A program made the translations under genes and the position numbers. The notes beneath the pieces were generated by a model, which was not told the origin of the DNA, did not search any database, and was given only the letters and a program-made list of their open reading frames with translations. DNA of 64,000 nucleotides from Diplosphaera chodatii (lineage: Eukaryota; Chlorophyta; Trebouxiophyceae; Prasiolales; Stichococcaceae): the NCBI GenBank assembly GCA_032358165.1, contig JAALGY010000019.1:620001-684000 (forward strand), in the 5' to 3' direction. Within the stretch, counting starts at the first letter, position 1. Every line of letters starts with the position of its first letter. Of this stretch, positions 23,931-36,900 are shown piece after piece.

Positions 23931-26900
23931 GTGCAGAGCACGGATGACGCACTCCCTGCTGCCAAGCGGTTGCCGGCTGACCATGCAGCGGACGGTGCCG
24001 CACTGCCTGCCGGCGATGCTGCTGCGAGTGCCACTGACGCCCAGCGAAGCCAGCCAGCAGGCGCGCCAGAGCCTGTCGTGCAGCCCAGTGGTGGCAGCGG
24101 CTCCAGCATCGGGACGCCGCCCCACGCGAATCCCGCCGGCAAGCCACTGAGCAGGAGCCGGCGCGGCATGGCGCAGCTGGAAACCTTGCAGGAGCCGACG
24201 AATGGCAGCAAGCCGACACAGGGCAAGAAGCCCACCGACAGCGCTGGCTCAGCCAACGTCCGGCCGCTGAACATGCTATTCCCGTCGCCGGACGTTCCGG
24301 CAGCCAGCCCCCCGCAGGCGCCATCCGCGGGCGCCGGCACGCTGCCGGCGCGTGTGCCAGCGCCAGCGGCAGGCCCAGCGGCTGCCAGCAGCCCAGCAGA
24401 CAAGCCGCCGGCCGAGCTCGCGCACGTGCTGTCGCTGCTCAGCCGCCTGCTCAGCGCGTCCGCAGTGCTGGTCGATCTGCAGGACCCGCCGGCGACCTAC
24501 ATCAAAGACAGCACAGAGCTGCGCACATCAGATCCCGGGGAGGCGGCCAGCCTGCGCCAGTCTGGCGGCTATCAGGAGGTGGCACTCATCGGGCGCGGGG
24601 GCGCGCGCCTCGGCACCCTGGGCGCCGCGGTCCCCGGCGGCGGCGCCACCCCCAGCCCCATGCTCACCCAGGTGCTGCACCCCCACACTGGCCTCAGCCG
24701 GCCCAACCCCTTGTTCTTTGGGACTGCAGTCTGGCCGTTTGCCAGATCGGTGAACACGAACACAAAGCATGGTACCAAGCCCGTCTTGGTGCTGAAGCTG
24801 TACACAGACGTTGAACACATGTGTCGCTGCCGGCCTGCCGATGTGGTTGCATGTTTTCCTGTGGCACAGATGGCGACTGTGGTGGTGCGGGAGGTTGAGA
24901 CGCTCCAGGCGTCCTCGAGCGTGCGGCGACCCTCGCATGCTCTCGCGCCAGACGGGGCAGCACCTGCTCCGGAGCCGGAGTGGCGGCCGCCGGCGGTGCC
25001 CGCCGTTGTGCTTGTGGACGTGACAAATGGGGAGTGGCGCACCCTGGCCGTGGAGGACGCGATTGGAGCGGTGCGGAATCTGGACACCCAGACATCTGAG
25101 AAAGAGCCTCGTGTGCTGCCGGATGATCACTCTCTTCTGGTGCACCAGCTTGGCCCGAGCGTCTTTTGCCAGGACAACGCATCTAATAGCACCTGCCGAT
25201 GCTGGTGGTGGTCACACAACAGGTCACGGCCACCAGCGCAGAGGCCTGGATGGACGCCTCCATATGGGACCACCTGCATGCCCCATTCAGCAAGCAGAGC
25301 GGGGCCTGGCGGGCTGTCAACGAGGTGGCCGCCGCGTCCGGCGACCTCATCATCACCGGCGTGGGCTGCCGGGCCGACCCATCACGGGGGCCACTCGTCC
25401 TTCGCTGCACGTGAGCTCCATCTTGACCATCATCCTGCCACCCTTGCAGTCGCAAAACGCCACACTTTCACAATTGCGCGGTCAGCAACATGACAGTAAA
25501 GTCCTATGATATCACGATTTGCTTATGTCAAGAAGAGGTCGCTGACCGAAGCTGGGTGCTTGTGCAGGCCGGCGAATGCAGCAGTTCTCGCAGCCCAGGC
25601 GCGACCGCGGGAATGGATGGACGCGCTCGATGCTGCGCAGCACAGTCGCCTGTCCACAGACAGCGTCGAAACAGCACAGACCAGCGCAGACGTCATGGCA
25701 GAAACAGTGCAGGTGAACATCGTCTTACTGGCACTGACAATTACATGCAAGGATGGGGCGTGATCCGTCGTAACAAGATTGCAATGGACCTGACTTGGTC
25801 AACTCTTGATCACTCGACCTGAGACGCTCAGTCTGTATGCTCATGCTTTCCCGCCATTGTCTGTGCTTGCAGGCCTTTGCGAGCGGGCAGGGGGCGGTTG
25901 CCGTGCAGCAGCAGCGCCAGCGGCAGCCGTATCTGGTGACGATCGCACGTCAGTCGCTGCTGGGCTTCCCGCGGCCAGCAACAGACTCGGGGCGGTGGAC
26001 CACGCAGGGCTCCAGCTCGCTGGACCGCACCACAGGCAGCAACGGCCAGCTGTTGGAGGAGGTGGGACACCAACTCTGCACACGCCTTCCCGGTCTGGAG
26101 TTTGACATGCCAACATGGCACAGGGACTATGCTCTTGTCAGCAGCATCGAAACTGGTGCCGCAGCCGGCAGGTCGATGCTGCTGACAAGAGCATAGCCCT
26201 GTGCCATGTTGCAATGTCAAACTCCAGACCGAGAACCAGTTGTCCAGCCGGAGGTTGCATGGCCTACTCGTGTGGCTTATGTGTTCAACTGAGCTGCTGA
26301 AGATCCGGTGCTGTCAGGTACACAGGTGCATCCCAAGGGTCTGCAGGACGTGCAATCAACCCCTTCATGGTTCGTGTGCAGGTGTCCCAGGGGGTGCCCG
26401 TCGATGATGTGCAGCTCGGCCCAATGTTGGGCAAGGGCTCATATGGGCGTGTATACCATGGCTACTGGCAGGGCACCGAGGTCGCCATCAAAGTGAGCGA
26501 GCCAAGTTCGGGATCTCTGACCGAATGAATGTTTTGTGGCAACTGCTTGAGGACAGAAGGGCACTCATCGAGATGCTTTCTCCACACGGAGTATAGGCAG
26601 CCATCCTGTTGTCGATACACACTGCCAGCATGCTGCTGAGGCACCGCATGTGCTGCTGCTTGCAGGTGTGCACGCAGGGCATCGCGCGCAGCGGCGACCG
26701 CACCGTCAAGCCCTGGGCGGGCGTGGAGGCGGTCGCGTCGCTGGCGCTGCACCACCCGGGCGTCATGCGCACGCTCAACCACACCACGGTGGTGGTGCCC
26801 GCGCCCCCCTCCCGCACCGTCCGTCACGCCTCGCTGCACATGCCGGACATCAGCCCGCCCAGCGGGTACACATGCTGCCATGCAGCCAGTTGTCCCCATG

Positions 26901-29869
26901 GACTGGCGACATCTTGATGCCCGCAAATGCCTGTAGGCCGCGCAGTCCCTTAACACCGATCGGCATACCGCGTATGACCGTGACGAAGCGGAAGTGTTTG
27001 CAAGTTGGACACCGTCAATCGGATCTGCCCACAGGCCGCACCACGGGCCGCGGGCGAGCTTCGACCTGGGTGCCATGGGGCGGGCCGGCCCCGCGCCTGC
27101 GATGTTGCGCTCAGCGTCCTCGGACATGGACGGCAGCCAAAACACCTCCCACGGCACACAGGTGGGCCCCCTCCGCCCATGCTCGGCTGGCTCTCCCTCA
27201 TGGTGCGCTGGGTTACACTTTGGCCGTGGTACTTTGTACAGCCCAGTTGCTGGCAGCCTGACACCAGCGCCCTTCTGCTCTGGCGGATTTTGCTGCCACA
27301 TCAGCTCATCTTGGCAAGCACTGCTACAGATGGCATGCAGCCCCTGCGCCCCCTGTGAGCTCAGAGTGAACCACTACATCAACGTCTGCCCTGCAGCTGG
27401 CGCGGTTCCCCATTGCAGCGCTGCGGGGTGGTGACAGCACCAGCAACGGCGGCAGGGGGCCGCCCACCATGCCGCCCGCCATCCTGTCACCCTTCGCCGC
27501 GCCTGCGGCGGCCGCAGCCCCCGCGCCAGCGCCAGCACTGGGCAGCGGCCCGCCCAACTTTTCCCCCTTTGCAGGTGCTGCCTTGGTTTGTCATGCACCC
27601 TTTGCCCACCTGAGTGGTGCCCACCAAGTGGCTCACTGACAGCCGAAGTCGAACACGGCACAGCAGCACTGCAACTGGAGCCGCCTGCGTTCATGGCGGG
27701 ACTGTTTGGCTGCCGATGCCGCAGATGCACGGCGCGCGGTGCAAGACCCGGCCTCCGGCTACGGCAGCGGCTCCGGCAGCGGCGGCACCAACAGCGCCAT
27801 AAACAGCGTGGAGCGGGCGCAGCTGAGTACAGAGCATGTCCGAAGCTCGCCACCTGGCACCGCAGCCACAGGCCAGGCGCTGCGGGGTACGCACATGCCC
27901 CTCCCTCATGTCTATGCTGAGCCTGCCATGTTTGCCGTGGTTGCACATCATGTTTGATGTTGTCTGCCACCACAGCCTGCTGCTCAACCTGCACAATGCT
28001 GGTAGCTGTGGTGCCAATCAGTGCATGTCTGATGTATGATGAGAGCCTGGCGTGGCGCTTGCAGGCAACTCGCTGGGGCTGCCGGATCCGGCCGGACTTG
28101 GGGCGGGCAGCCTGCGGGGCATCGTGCCGGAACAGCAGGCGGAGGTGGACACCTGGGTCGTCATGGAGTACTGCAACCGTGGCACACTGCAGGTAGGCCG
28201 CAATGCTGCACCTGCCAGACACAGGCTAGTCATCAGGCAGCCGGAATGCACGCATGCATACGAAATACTGCCCGGCTTGGCAGCAGAGGGCACAGCACAT
28301 CATCAACCGAAGCATGTGCCTGTAGACTCTGCACCTGCTTGAAGAGTCTGCCAAAACCCAAGCCTTCTTTCTTCGGAAAGCTGCATGCCCTACTCTGCCC
28401 AGTCCATGGATGCGTTTTGCCCGTGCTGCCTATGCTGGATTGAGTGCTCAAACGGCTTGCTTGCAGCGTGCGCTGGAGGATGGACTCTTCTCGTTCGAGG
28501 ACGAGGATGGAACCCGACATCCTAACATGACAGCCGTGCTGGTGGCTGCAAAGCAGGTGTGCCCCAGCTCCCTGTTTAGGCCATGCAGTACTTGTGCAGT
28601 TGATGCTCGTCAGGCAGCAGCTTGCTGCTGCATGCTCCCAGCTGTGCATAGGAACCTCATTCGCACATTGTCCCTGTTTGGCTGCTGATTCACTTCAAGC
28701 ATGCCCCGCACCATGCAGCTGGCGGCCGCTATGGCGTACATGCACGAGCGGGGCGTCATCCATGGCGACTTGTCACGCGCCAACATCCTGCTGACTGATT
28801 CCGAGGAGTCCCCCTCCGGCTTCGATGTCAAGGTCCTTGTTCGTCAGCCACTCAGCCATGCCTTGCTGTGCCCGCCAGGCGCTGTGACGCGCTGCTTGCA
28901 GCTGCTGGTCGGCCACGTGAACCTCAGCCGCTGCACTTCGTTCCAGGACGGCGCTCGGTTGCACTGCTGATCTGTTTCTGCACGCTCAGGTGGCCGACTT
29001 CGGCATGGCTCGGCAGCTGGATGTGCAGTCTCGCATCGACACCTTCAGCTGCGGCACGATCACCCACACCGCGCCCGAGCTCATGGACGAAGGTGCATTC
29101 AGTGATAACGTCGAGGGTGTACATGTCTGCTAGTAGGGCCGCACATGCTTTAGCAGCTAATGTGAGGTCACGACACTCGTACACATTTCGTCCCTTGTTG
29201 TTGGTTGCGCGGATACACATGACGCAAACAGGCCTTGAACTGACTTGGTCGCTGCCGCAGGGCACCTCAGCAGGGCAGCAGATGTCTTTGCAGCGGGCGT
29301 GCTGATGTGGGAGCTGTGGAACGGCAGTGGTGCCTGGAGCGGCATGAATCAGGTGCATACAGATCTCTTCACTCCTCAAGTGGACAGCCCATTTGGGGTT
29401 TTTACAGCCTCGGCAGCATGCACGTCCTGATGTCGCCTCACGCGTCGGCATTCAGGTCGTCTTGTATCGATGATAGACTGTGCTTAAGACCGATGTCATC
29501 AGCACGACTTGCTCTGCGCCTACAGGCCCAGATCATCAGTGCTGTGCTCATTCACAACAAGCGACCCACATTCCCGCCCGAGGCGCCCAAAGACTATGCG
29601 GTAGGCAGCTTGCCAAAGCCCAGTGCATCTCCACCAGTGTGCACCCGTGTCCAGCGACTGCGCATGGGCTTGACATCATCTTCAGGCATAACGAAGGAGG
29701 CGTGTGGGAGGCAGATGAGTGTTCCATATCAAATGCAATATTTCTGCCACAGGATCTGGCGCGGCAGTGCATGGCCACCGACCCAAAGGAGCGGCCAACC
29801 TTCTCAGAGGTTGAGCAGCGTGTTGCAGTCATGCTGGGGGAACTCGGTCATGCGAATGGCACACGGTGA
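23931..29869 (+). CDS. PAS-domain tyrosine-kinase-like (TKL/Raf-type) protein kinase
   Basis: Exons in phase: 23931-24671, 24870-25070, 25223-25410, 25568-25712, 25873-26061, 26382-26492, 26666-26865, 27035-27161, 27397-27574, 27725-27886, 28065-28192, 28467-28556, 28719-28832, 28990-29092, 29261-29352, 29526-29600 and 29753-29869. The start is unresolved; more 5' coding is likely. A low-complexity N-terminal region leads to a PAS-like block (VVLVDVTNGEWRTLAVEDA, then AWMDASIWDHLHAPF). The kinase domain begins LGPMLGKGSYGRVYHGYW with VAIK. The helix-C region is GVEAVASLALHHPGVMRTL. A long low-complexity insertion of roughly 190 residues follows. The domain then resumes with VDTWVVMEYCNRGTL, VIHGDLSRANILL, VADFGMAR, TAPELMDEG, VLMWELW and ATDPKERPTF. 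HGD replaces HRD, which I recall as common in algal TKL kinases. The role is presumably signalling; no substrate can be inferred. Confidence 0.85.
26091..26231. repeat. Near-perfect inverted repeat in a kinase intron (candidate small-RNA hairpin)
   Basis: The left arm is 26091-26150 (60 nt), the loop 26151-26172 (22 nt) and the right arm 26173-26231 (59 nt). The reverse complement of the right arm equals the left arm except for two mismatches and one extra A on the left. The whole structure sits in the 320-nt intron 26062-26381 of the PAS-TKL kinase gene. A transcript of either strand would fold into a long, almost fully paired stem of the size of algal miRNA or siRNA precursors. Function is inferred. 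Confidence 0.85.
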
Positions 29870-30599
29870 GGCGGACTGCAAGCGCCACCCATGCCGGGGG
29901 TTGTTAGGCCTTCGCCTATGCTAGCTCCCAGCGTTTGAAGAACGCATCTGAATGGGGATTGTGAGATAGAGCCCCATTGCGCCCCTGTGGGTGCACGATT
30001 GCTGCTGTCCCAGTAGGGGCGCAGGGGTACAGCACATGCCACCACGTGCTGCCTTTAGTGTGTGAGATTCCGGAACATTAATTGGTGGGCTGCATGTCTC
30101 TTCTTGTTGGACCATGGCTGTGGTTGCAGATCAGCTCAGGTGAGTACCCCTGTGTGTCCCTACATGAGTAGGCGCACGAGTCCGAGCATGGTTGCATCCT
30201 GATGGTGTGTCGCCAAAAGAAACCTCTTCAGGGCGGCCTTGTAACAAGGCGCATTGCCAAGAAATACCTCTTCCTTATCTTTGACAACAACATGGCCAGC
30301 ATGATATGCTGCATGCAGTGAGGTATGTCCTGCCACACCACACAGTACCACAAGCTGACAACCAAGCCGTCCCCCCTCCTGCACACAGTATAGCACCTCA
30401 ACAGACCAATGTGCATTGCTCTGGGCCACTGCTGCGCTCAAGGGTGTGAGACTGCAGGCATACGCCATGCAGCTGCAGTGATAGTGATACTAGGCTGAGG
30501 TGCAACCACTTGGCTGGGGTCATCGGAGCCCTGGCTGCCGCCGCTCCAAGGCCCTTGCTGGGACAGGTTTCCCAATCAATGCCAACCACCGCCGCCAGG
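29870..30599. other. No confident gene
   Basis: A minus-strand open frame ending near 30160 contains GHTSLHAAYHAGHVVV, vaguely ankyrin-like, but no second repeat or splice chain supports it. A plus-strand ATG at 30115 (MAVVADQL) before a GTGAGT donor likewise finds no partner exon. Confidence 0.35.
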
Positions 30600-30815
30600 C
30601 AGGTGGCTGCTGCAGCGCCCCTCTTGCTGATGCCCTTTACACTCTAGGCTGGTTCGCACCGGGCTCACGGCTGCTGCGTGGTGCCCCTCGCTGATGCCAC
30701 AGAGCCTCAAACCCTAGGCTGTTGAGCGGCGGGCGCGCTGGCACTTCTATCTGGCTGGCCCCCTTCCTACCCCTGAAGCCGGAAACCCTAGGCCGGCGAG
30801 CGGCGGGCGCGCTGC
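30600..30815. repeat. Degenerate ~70-74 bp tandem repeat with telobox-like AAACCCTAGG
   Basis: AAACCCTAGG occurs at 30709-30718 and 30783-30792, and GAGCGGCGGGCGCGCTG at 30724-30740 and 30798-30814. Both pairs are spaced 74 bp. A weaker copy (CTCTAGGCTG near 30642) lies about 70 bp further left. It lies just past the 3' end of the OSCA-like gene. Confidence 0.7.
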
Positions 30816-30935
30816 CGCTCATCATCGCGTTCCTGCCGCTGCGCCGCCAGCAGCGCTGCAGCCTGCGAGCATAGCACCCAGTGCGCTGGTGGACAACGCA
30901 CTTGGCAGACGTCCAGAACGACGGTGGGGCACAAG

Positions 30936-33900
30936 TCACTGCCGCAGGACAACGTCTGGGTGCCCAGTACACAAGACATCCCGCTCAAACTGTGCTATGT
31001 TGGGTGAAGTACGGCACAACACCTGCAGGTGGGCTCTCAGGTAGCTTGGCTGCCCCGAGCGCGGTGTGGCGGCCGTCACGACGGGCACCGGCGGCGGCGC
31101 ATACCCCAGCTCCTGGCTGTGCGGCCCGTCATCGCTGCTGGTATCCTGGCCGTGGCGGCCGCCACCGGTGTCGGCCTCGCTCTCGATGGGCTGGCCGCTG
31201 CTGTCCGTCAGCGCCGGCGCCGTGTTGATTGCAAGCGGCGGCCGTGCCGTGGCCGACGGGTGCAGGGGGGGCTGCCAGGGCGCATGCTCGGAGGCAGTCC
31301 CGCCAGCCTCGTCGGCTGGCTCCATGAAGCGGACCACCTGAGGAGCAGCATCAAGCATGTGGTGAAGCGGTCACACTGTGGAGGCGACCAACTACGACGA
31401 ACATGAGCTGCACGGCCTTCTGCGCAGGGGTGTCCTGCAAGCATCTCATCCTGCATCCCGCCGTTTGTGCGATGTGGTGCTGAGGCGGCAGCTGACCTGG
31501 CGCGGCCGGAAGGGCGAGCTGTCTGGGGCGGCCTCGGGGTACGCGCTCGGCCGCGAGGGCGGCAGCTGGTCATAGGCGTCGCCCCCTTCGTCTGCGGGCT
31601 GCACATAGGAGCCGAACGCCAGCGGGTGGGACGACGGCTGGCCCTCATCACCGCCAAACAGCCGGCGCTGCGGGTGCGGCGCTGCAGCCGGAGCGGGGCC
31701 CGGGCTGCCGCCGCCGCCGGCGCCCTCGTAGGCGGTGGTGCGGCGCCAGGCCGGCAGCGGGCTGTCCATGCCATTCATGTGGGCATCGTAGTAGCCGTCA
31801 GCACCTTCGCCGTGCCAGCGGGCGGAAAGCGCAGCCGGCACGTCGGTGCCACCCCTCAGGGATGACGCGTTGCCAGCAGGCAGCATGGGTGCTGATGGGG
31901 TGCCGTCCGACGTGTTGCTGGGTGACGCCTGTCAGGGAGCACGTGCAAATTGGCTTCATGTGGGGTTGCCCCATTGTCTGGAGAGAGCACCAACAGTCTG
32001 CGCTCCGTGCACAGCAAGATGATAGCTAAACCAACACCTCAACAGGTAGGCACCTCGTGGGGGGGTTGATCCAGGGAGGGGGTGAAGACGGAGGTGGAGA
32101 CCAGGCGGGTGCCGTCGGAGGCGTCCACGCCGCCGCCGCGCAGGCTGCCGGCGCGGGGCACCAGCGGCGGCGTGTGCGGGTCGTAGCGCACCGGAGCCTT
32201 GCCTCCTGCTGTGGCTCCTGCGTTACAGTGAACCGGGCCACGATCGGGTTCAGCTCGGGGAGTCATACACAACCTCACTGTCTCACAAGGCAACGATAGG
32301 CAAGACCGTCGGTTGCAGATGATGGTGCATGCGCTTTGGCGCGATGCAAAGTGGATTATTTGCTAGCAGTTTCTGCAGGTGACAGTTGTGAATTGAGGTG
32401 GATTCAGTGGGCCTGTGCTGACCTCTCACAGAGCTGCTTGTCCGGGATGGGGTCGAGGCTGGGGAGCCCGCACGCACGGAGATGCGCGCGGCCGCGCCCC
32501 GGGTGCTCGCCGCGACGGCTGCCGACAGGGCCGTCGGCAAAGCGAAGGCGCGCTCCACCTGCGTCCTGAAGGCCTCGCTGCACGTGGGTGGCACCTGCCA
32601 TGCGCAGCACCTGGCTTCAGACCTGGACATGCCTTACTTTTTGCATGGCCCATGAGACAGGACGAAGCGGCCGCTGCAGCTGCACTACCGGCTGCAACGA
32701 AGACAGCTGCAGCGCACCTGAGGCATGTAGTGGGTGGCTGCTCCGCCGCCATGCTGCAACGCCCTGTCGATGCGTGCGCCGCCGCCGGCGCCGGCGCCGC
32801 CGCCGCCGGGCCGCCCCAACCCACCGCGCACCCAGTGCAGCGCCGCCGCCGCCGTGAACAGGCCCCAGCACGCGGCCCCCGCCCAGAAGGCGGGCGTCGC
32901 CGAGTCGAAACCCCGCAGGAAGACGCGCCACATCAGCAGCAGCTGTAGCGCCGGCAGCACCTGGAGGCAACAAAAGCCATCAGTTGCGGTGCACAGTCCC
33001 AAACTTGCCACTCCATCAGAGGCACAGGGCCGCACTTGACTGCTAGTTTCAGTCCTACATCAGCATTGGTTGCAGCTGCAGCAGCCGTCGGTCGAGTGGC
33101 ACACGCTGACTTGCATCACGCGTTCCACCTGGAGGATTGTGGCGACGGCGGCGCGGCCGCCCAGCAGCGGCGCCACCGGCGGCGGCGCCCGGCGCAGCGC
33201 CTTCACCTGGTCCGCCACATACTGCAGTGCCAGGCCTGCAACGTGCAGCAGGTGGCGGCCTAAGGGAGCAAGTGTGTGTGTGTATGCTTCAGCAGCAGCA
33301 GGGTACGCCTCACGGTGGTTGTACACTCAACACAGGTCGCTTCAGCTACATTCTCCGTGAGCCGACGTGTCCGCAGTGTTGGCAAGGGTTCTCAGCCCCT
33401 CAGGGATTGCAGTTTTGTGCGCAGAGCTGTGATAACATATCAAGCAGCTGCCGCGCAAGCAGTGTCACAAGCACAAGCTGGGCATGACGCCAGCGTCACC
33501 TGCCAGCGCGAGCATGGGGCTGACGGGCAGCGCCGGGGCCCACAGCGCGCCCAGCGCCACGAGCGTCACCGCAGCCGCCAGGCGCCTCGCCAGCGGGAAG
33601 GGCGGCTCGGCCAGCAGCTGGTTCATTCGGTCCTGTCAGCACGCAGGAGCAGGATACCGGCATGGAACAGCGTAAGACGAAATGGCCCCATCATGCCGAG
33701 GAGCACCATCTGACACACCTCCGCCCTGCTCTCAACGGCACCTGACAACGACGACATCAGCCGAGTCTGTCTCGGGAGGCAGAGCTGAGGGACGTCCATG
33801 GTACGGATGTGTGTTTGCGCACCTGTGTGCGCACGTAGCGGGCGAAGATGAAGCGGCGAGTCCAGCGCCCCGGTGCTGCGAGCCGCAGCAGAGGCGGCAG

Positions 33901-36900
33901 CCCTGCGTTGGCAACCTGCAGCCAGAAGGCCCTCTCTGCCAGCCCGCCTCGCAGGTACCTGTTGCAGCAGCAGGGCACGAGCCTCAGTGTTGCTGAGTGT
34001 CTACGCGTAAGCAGCCGTAGTGTTGTCATGCACAGCAAGCCAAAAAGTGTTGTGTGGCGACTGAGCCAAGTGCTGTGCAAACGCAGGTGCTGCTTATGCA
34101 CAGCACAGTGCCGAGAGTCTGTAGCTGACTCCATCAAGTGCATGTGCGGACACAAGGAACCACCGGTTGCCACTGTGTAACGCATCCCATGCACTGAGCC
34201 TGCACGGCTGCTCCCGACTCAATCAGTGTATCGAGCCGCACCAGGCGCTGTGGTCCAGCATGAGGCCGCAGCTGAGCGGCAGCAGAAAGGTGTTGAGCGT
34301 CCACATGACCGCCAGCAGGCCAGCGTGGTAGCCATCACACCCTGACTTTGTTGCCCACCTGCGGATGACATAGGGCTTGTGGAGCGAGTTGTGGACATTG
34401 ACATCACCCATGCAAAGGGGCTGCGGCACTCCAGGGACACATGCAGGGCCTGGCTGCTCACCGCTCCGCACGGGCAGCACGCATCACCACCCAGCGGATG
34501 ATGCCGTTGAAGGCGACCACAAACACGGCCGACACGATTGCAAGCGTGGTGCCCGTGGCCGGGCGGGCGGAGGATTGCACCGCGCCCGCTGAGAAGCTGA
34601 AGCGCAGCCTGCAGACTGACAGACCGGCAGTCAGTGCAGAGACCAACACGGTCGGCACGGTCTGTAGAGGCCATTGTCACGACCAGCCAGTGTCCCCAGT
34701 GGGTTGACAGCCGCAAGAGTGGCAAAGGGCAGATGCAGCAGGAATGCTTGACCAAGAAAGGGTGCACCTTGTGCTGGTTTGGCGGGTGGCCGCCGCCGCA
34801 AAGCCGAACTGGAAGCCCAGGCTGACGCCGCACACCGCGAGCGCGGCGGCGGCCGCCGGCAGCAGCCGCAGGAACCGCCGCCACCCGCGCTGCTGGATGT
34901 GCTCCCACCTGACGTCCCCCGGCTCCGGCGCCCTGTAGCATGTTGCACTGTTCATTTGATTCCAGCGGCGTTGGGCACCACCATGCAGCTTGCTCAGTAC
35001 AACAGCAGTGCAGGATGCTGTTGTTGCCCAGCCTTGGGGGCGGGCATGCAGACGGTCGGCATGCTGGGCAGCGGCACTGCGGCACCCACCTTGACACCAG
35101 CACTGCCTCGCCCTTCAGCAGCTGGCTGGAGGCGGCGCGGCGGCACAGCAGCACATCGGCGGCGCGGCGCACCAGGGACGGCTGCGCCGCCGCTACGCAC
35201 GCTGTCGCGCCGCTCGGGATTGCAAACGACACCAGCGCCTTCCCTGCAGCAGAGTTCAAGCTGTCGGCACCCTGCCTACAACAGTGCACCGTCCAACTAC
35301 ACGCTGGCACAGGGCCCTACCTGCGTTTGCACACTGTACCAGGGGCGACACCATGTTTGTATGCTGCACAACCATCAGATGCTACTGCGTGACCAGTGCA
35401 CCTGTCGGTTTGAGCGCCTTGGCCTGTAGCTCCGCCAACCGCGTCTCTGCATGGTGGAGCGCCTGGTGCGCAGAGGTGTGGCGCCCGAGCACCGCCCAAT
35501 GGCACCTGAAGGCAGAGATGTACCTTCGCAGCAGGAGCTGGTGTTGATCACTCTCCTCTAGACTGACAGGGTCATCTGAGGCTGTGTAAAGGGAGGCAGG
35601 AGCGCGTACCAGTACAGGGGCAGGAGGCATCGCCACCGCGGAGGGATGGGGAAGGCGTGGTGCTCGCCCTGCTCTTCTGTGGTCACCCTGCCACATCCAC
35701 ATGAAGTGTGGCAATGCAAACCAAAAGCAAGGTGTTTGCATGCTCAAAGCCCTGCAGGCGAAGCACGAGGTTGACACCTGCTCACCTGAGCTGCTGCAGC
35801 TGCTGTGCTGTGTGCAGTGTCTCCCCTGCATCAGGAATGTTTAATGCTGCTGCCACCTGCAAGGAGCAGACTGCGTGTCGAGCCTGCTGTCAGATGGTGC
35901 ATCGATGTTTAACCTGCTCAATAATGCACCTTGCTAGTGTCTTGAGCCCACCTCGCCATACTGGGTGGCCCACTCTGCCAGCTCATCAGGTGTGACGATG
36001 CTGCGCGGATCCCACTGAAGCAACACAGTGTAGTCACTCCACCGCATGCTGCCTACAGCAGCGCTGCCGCTGTCGTTGTGCTTGCTGTGGGCTGTGGAAG
36101 AATCATGTCCAAAGAGTCGCAGTGCCCATGCAGCAGGCAGCCACCACAGCAGCGCCTGCAGTGCAAACGCTCCAGCGGATGTCGAATGTGGTGCGTGTGT
36201 CCTGTTGTGAACCCTGGTTGCACAAATGACGTGTGGCCGTCGACTGCAAGTAATGTACCTGGAGCAGTACACCTCCCACAACAGTCAGCCACGGCATAGC
36301 CTGTGCTGCACTGCTGCCTGCCTGCTGCGCCTGCGACGCATGCAGACGGATGTAGACGAGTCACATAGCCAACGGATGTCAACATGCCCAGCGTCAAAGC
36401 AGGCAGCTTGGGTGCCTCCCCTGCAGCTTTGCACACCTTCAGGCTAGCAGACGACTCTTCCTGCAGCTCGCAACAAAGGCAGGGTCCATCTGGGTCCTGA
36501 GCTCGTACGCCCTTTCTGTTGGAGCATGGCAAACGCGCCGCACAGGTCGAACCTGCATGCGTCATCCAATTTCAGCAGGGAGTCTGGGATATGTCCCTTG
36601 CAGCGAGCAGAGGTCGGCAGCATTCGAGATTACAGCCTTTTAGCAGCAGTGCATGCGACGCACCTGAGGGCGACTGAACGCCGCTGCACTGTGGCGTATC
36701 CAGGCGGCTGCTGTTGGCAACGCAACGGGCTGGGCATGCCAGTGGGCTGCTGCTCCGACTGCTGGCACAAAAGGCGCCCGAGCTGATGTCAGTCACAAAG
36801 TCTGTGGAGCGCCAGGCTTTGCTGCAGTTGCCCCGCTCGCGGCCGTCCAGCAGCAGCCTGGCATGCAGCTGAGACATAGTCAAGCAGTGCAGCTGGCTGC

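Noticed and set aside
30160..30468. Possible ankyrin repeat (GHTSLHAAYHAGH) on the minus strand
   Set aside because: Only one repeat-like segment, the rest does not fit, and no neighbouring exon can be joined.
33484..33713. Minus-strand block MVLLGMMGPFRLTLFHAGILLL as an OSCA exon
   Set aside because: It hits a stop after the next splice site. The exon 33500-33632 (DRMNQLLAEPPFPLARR) joins both neighbours in phase instead.
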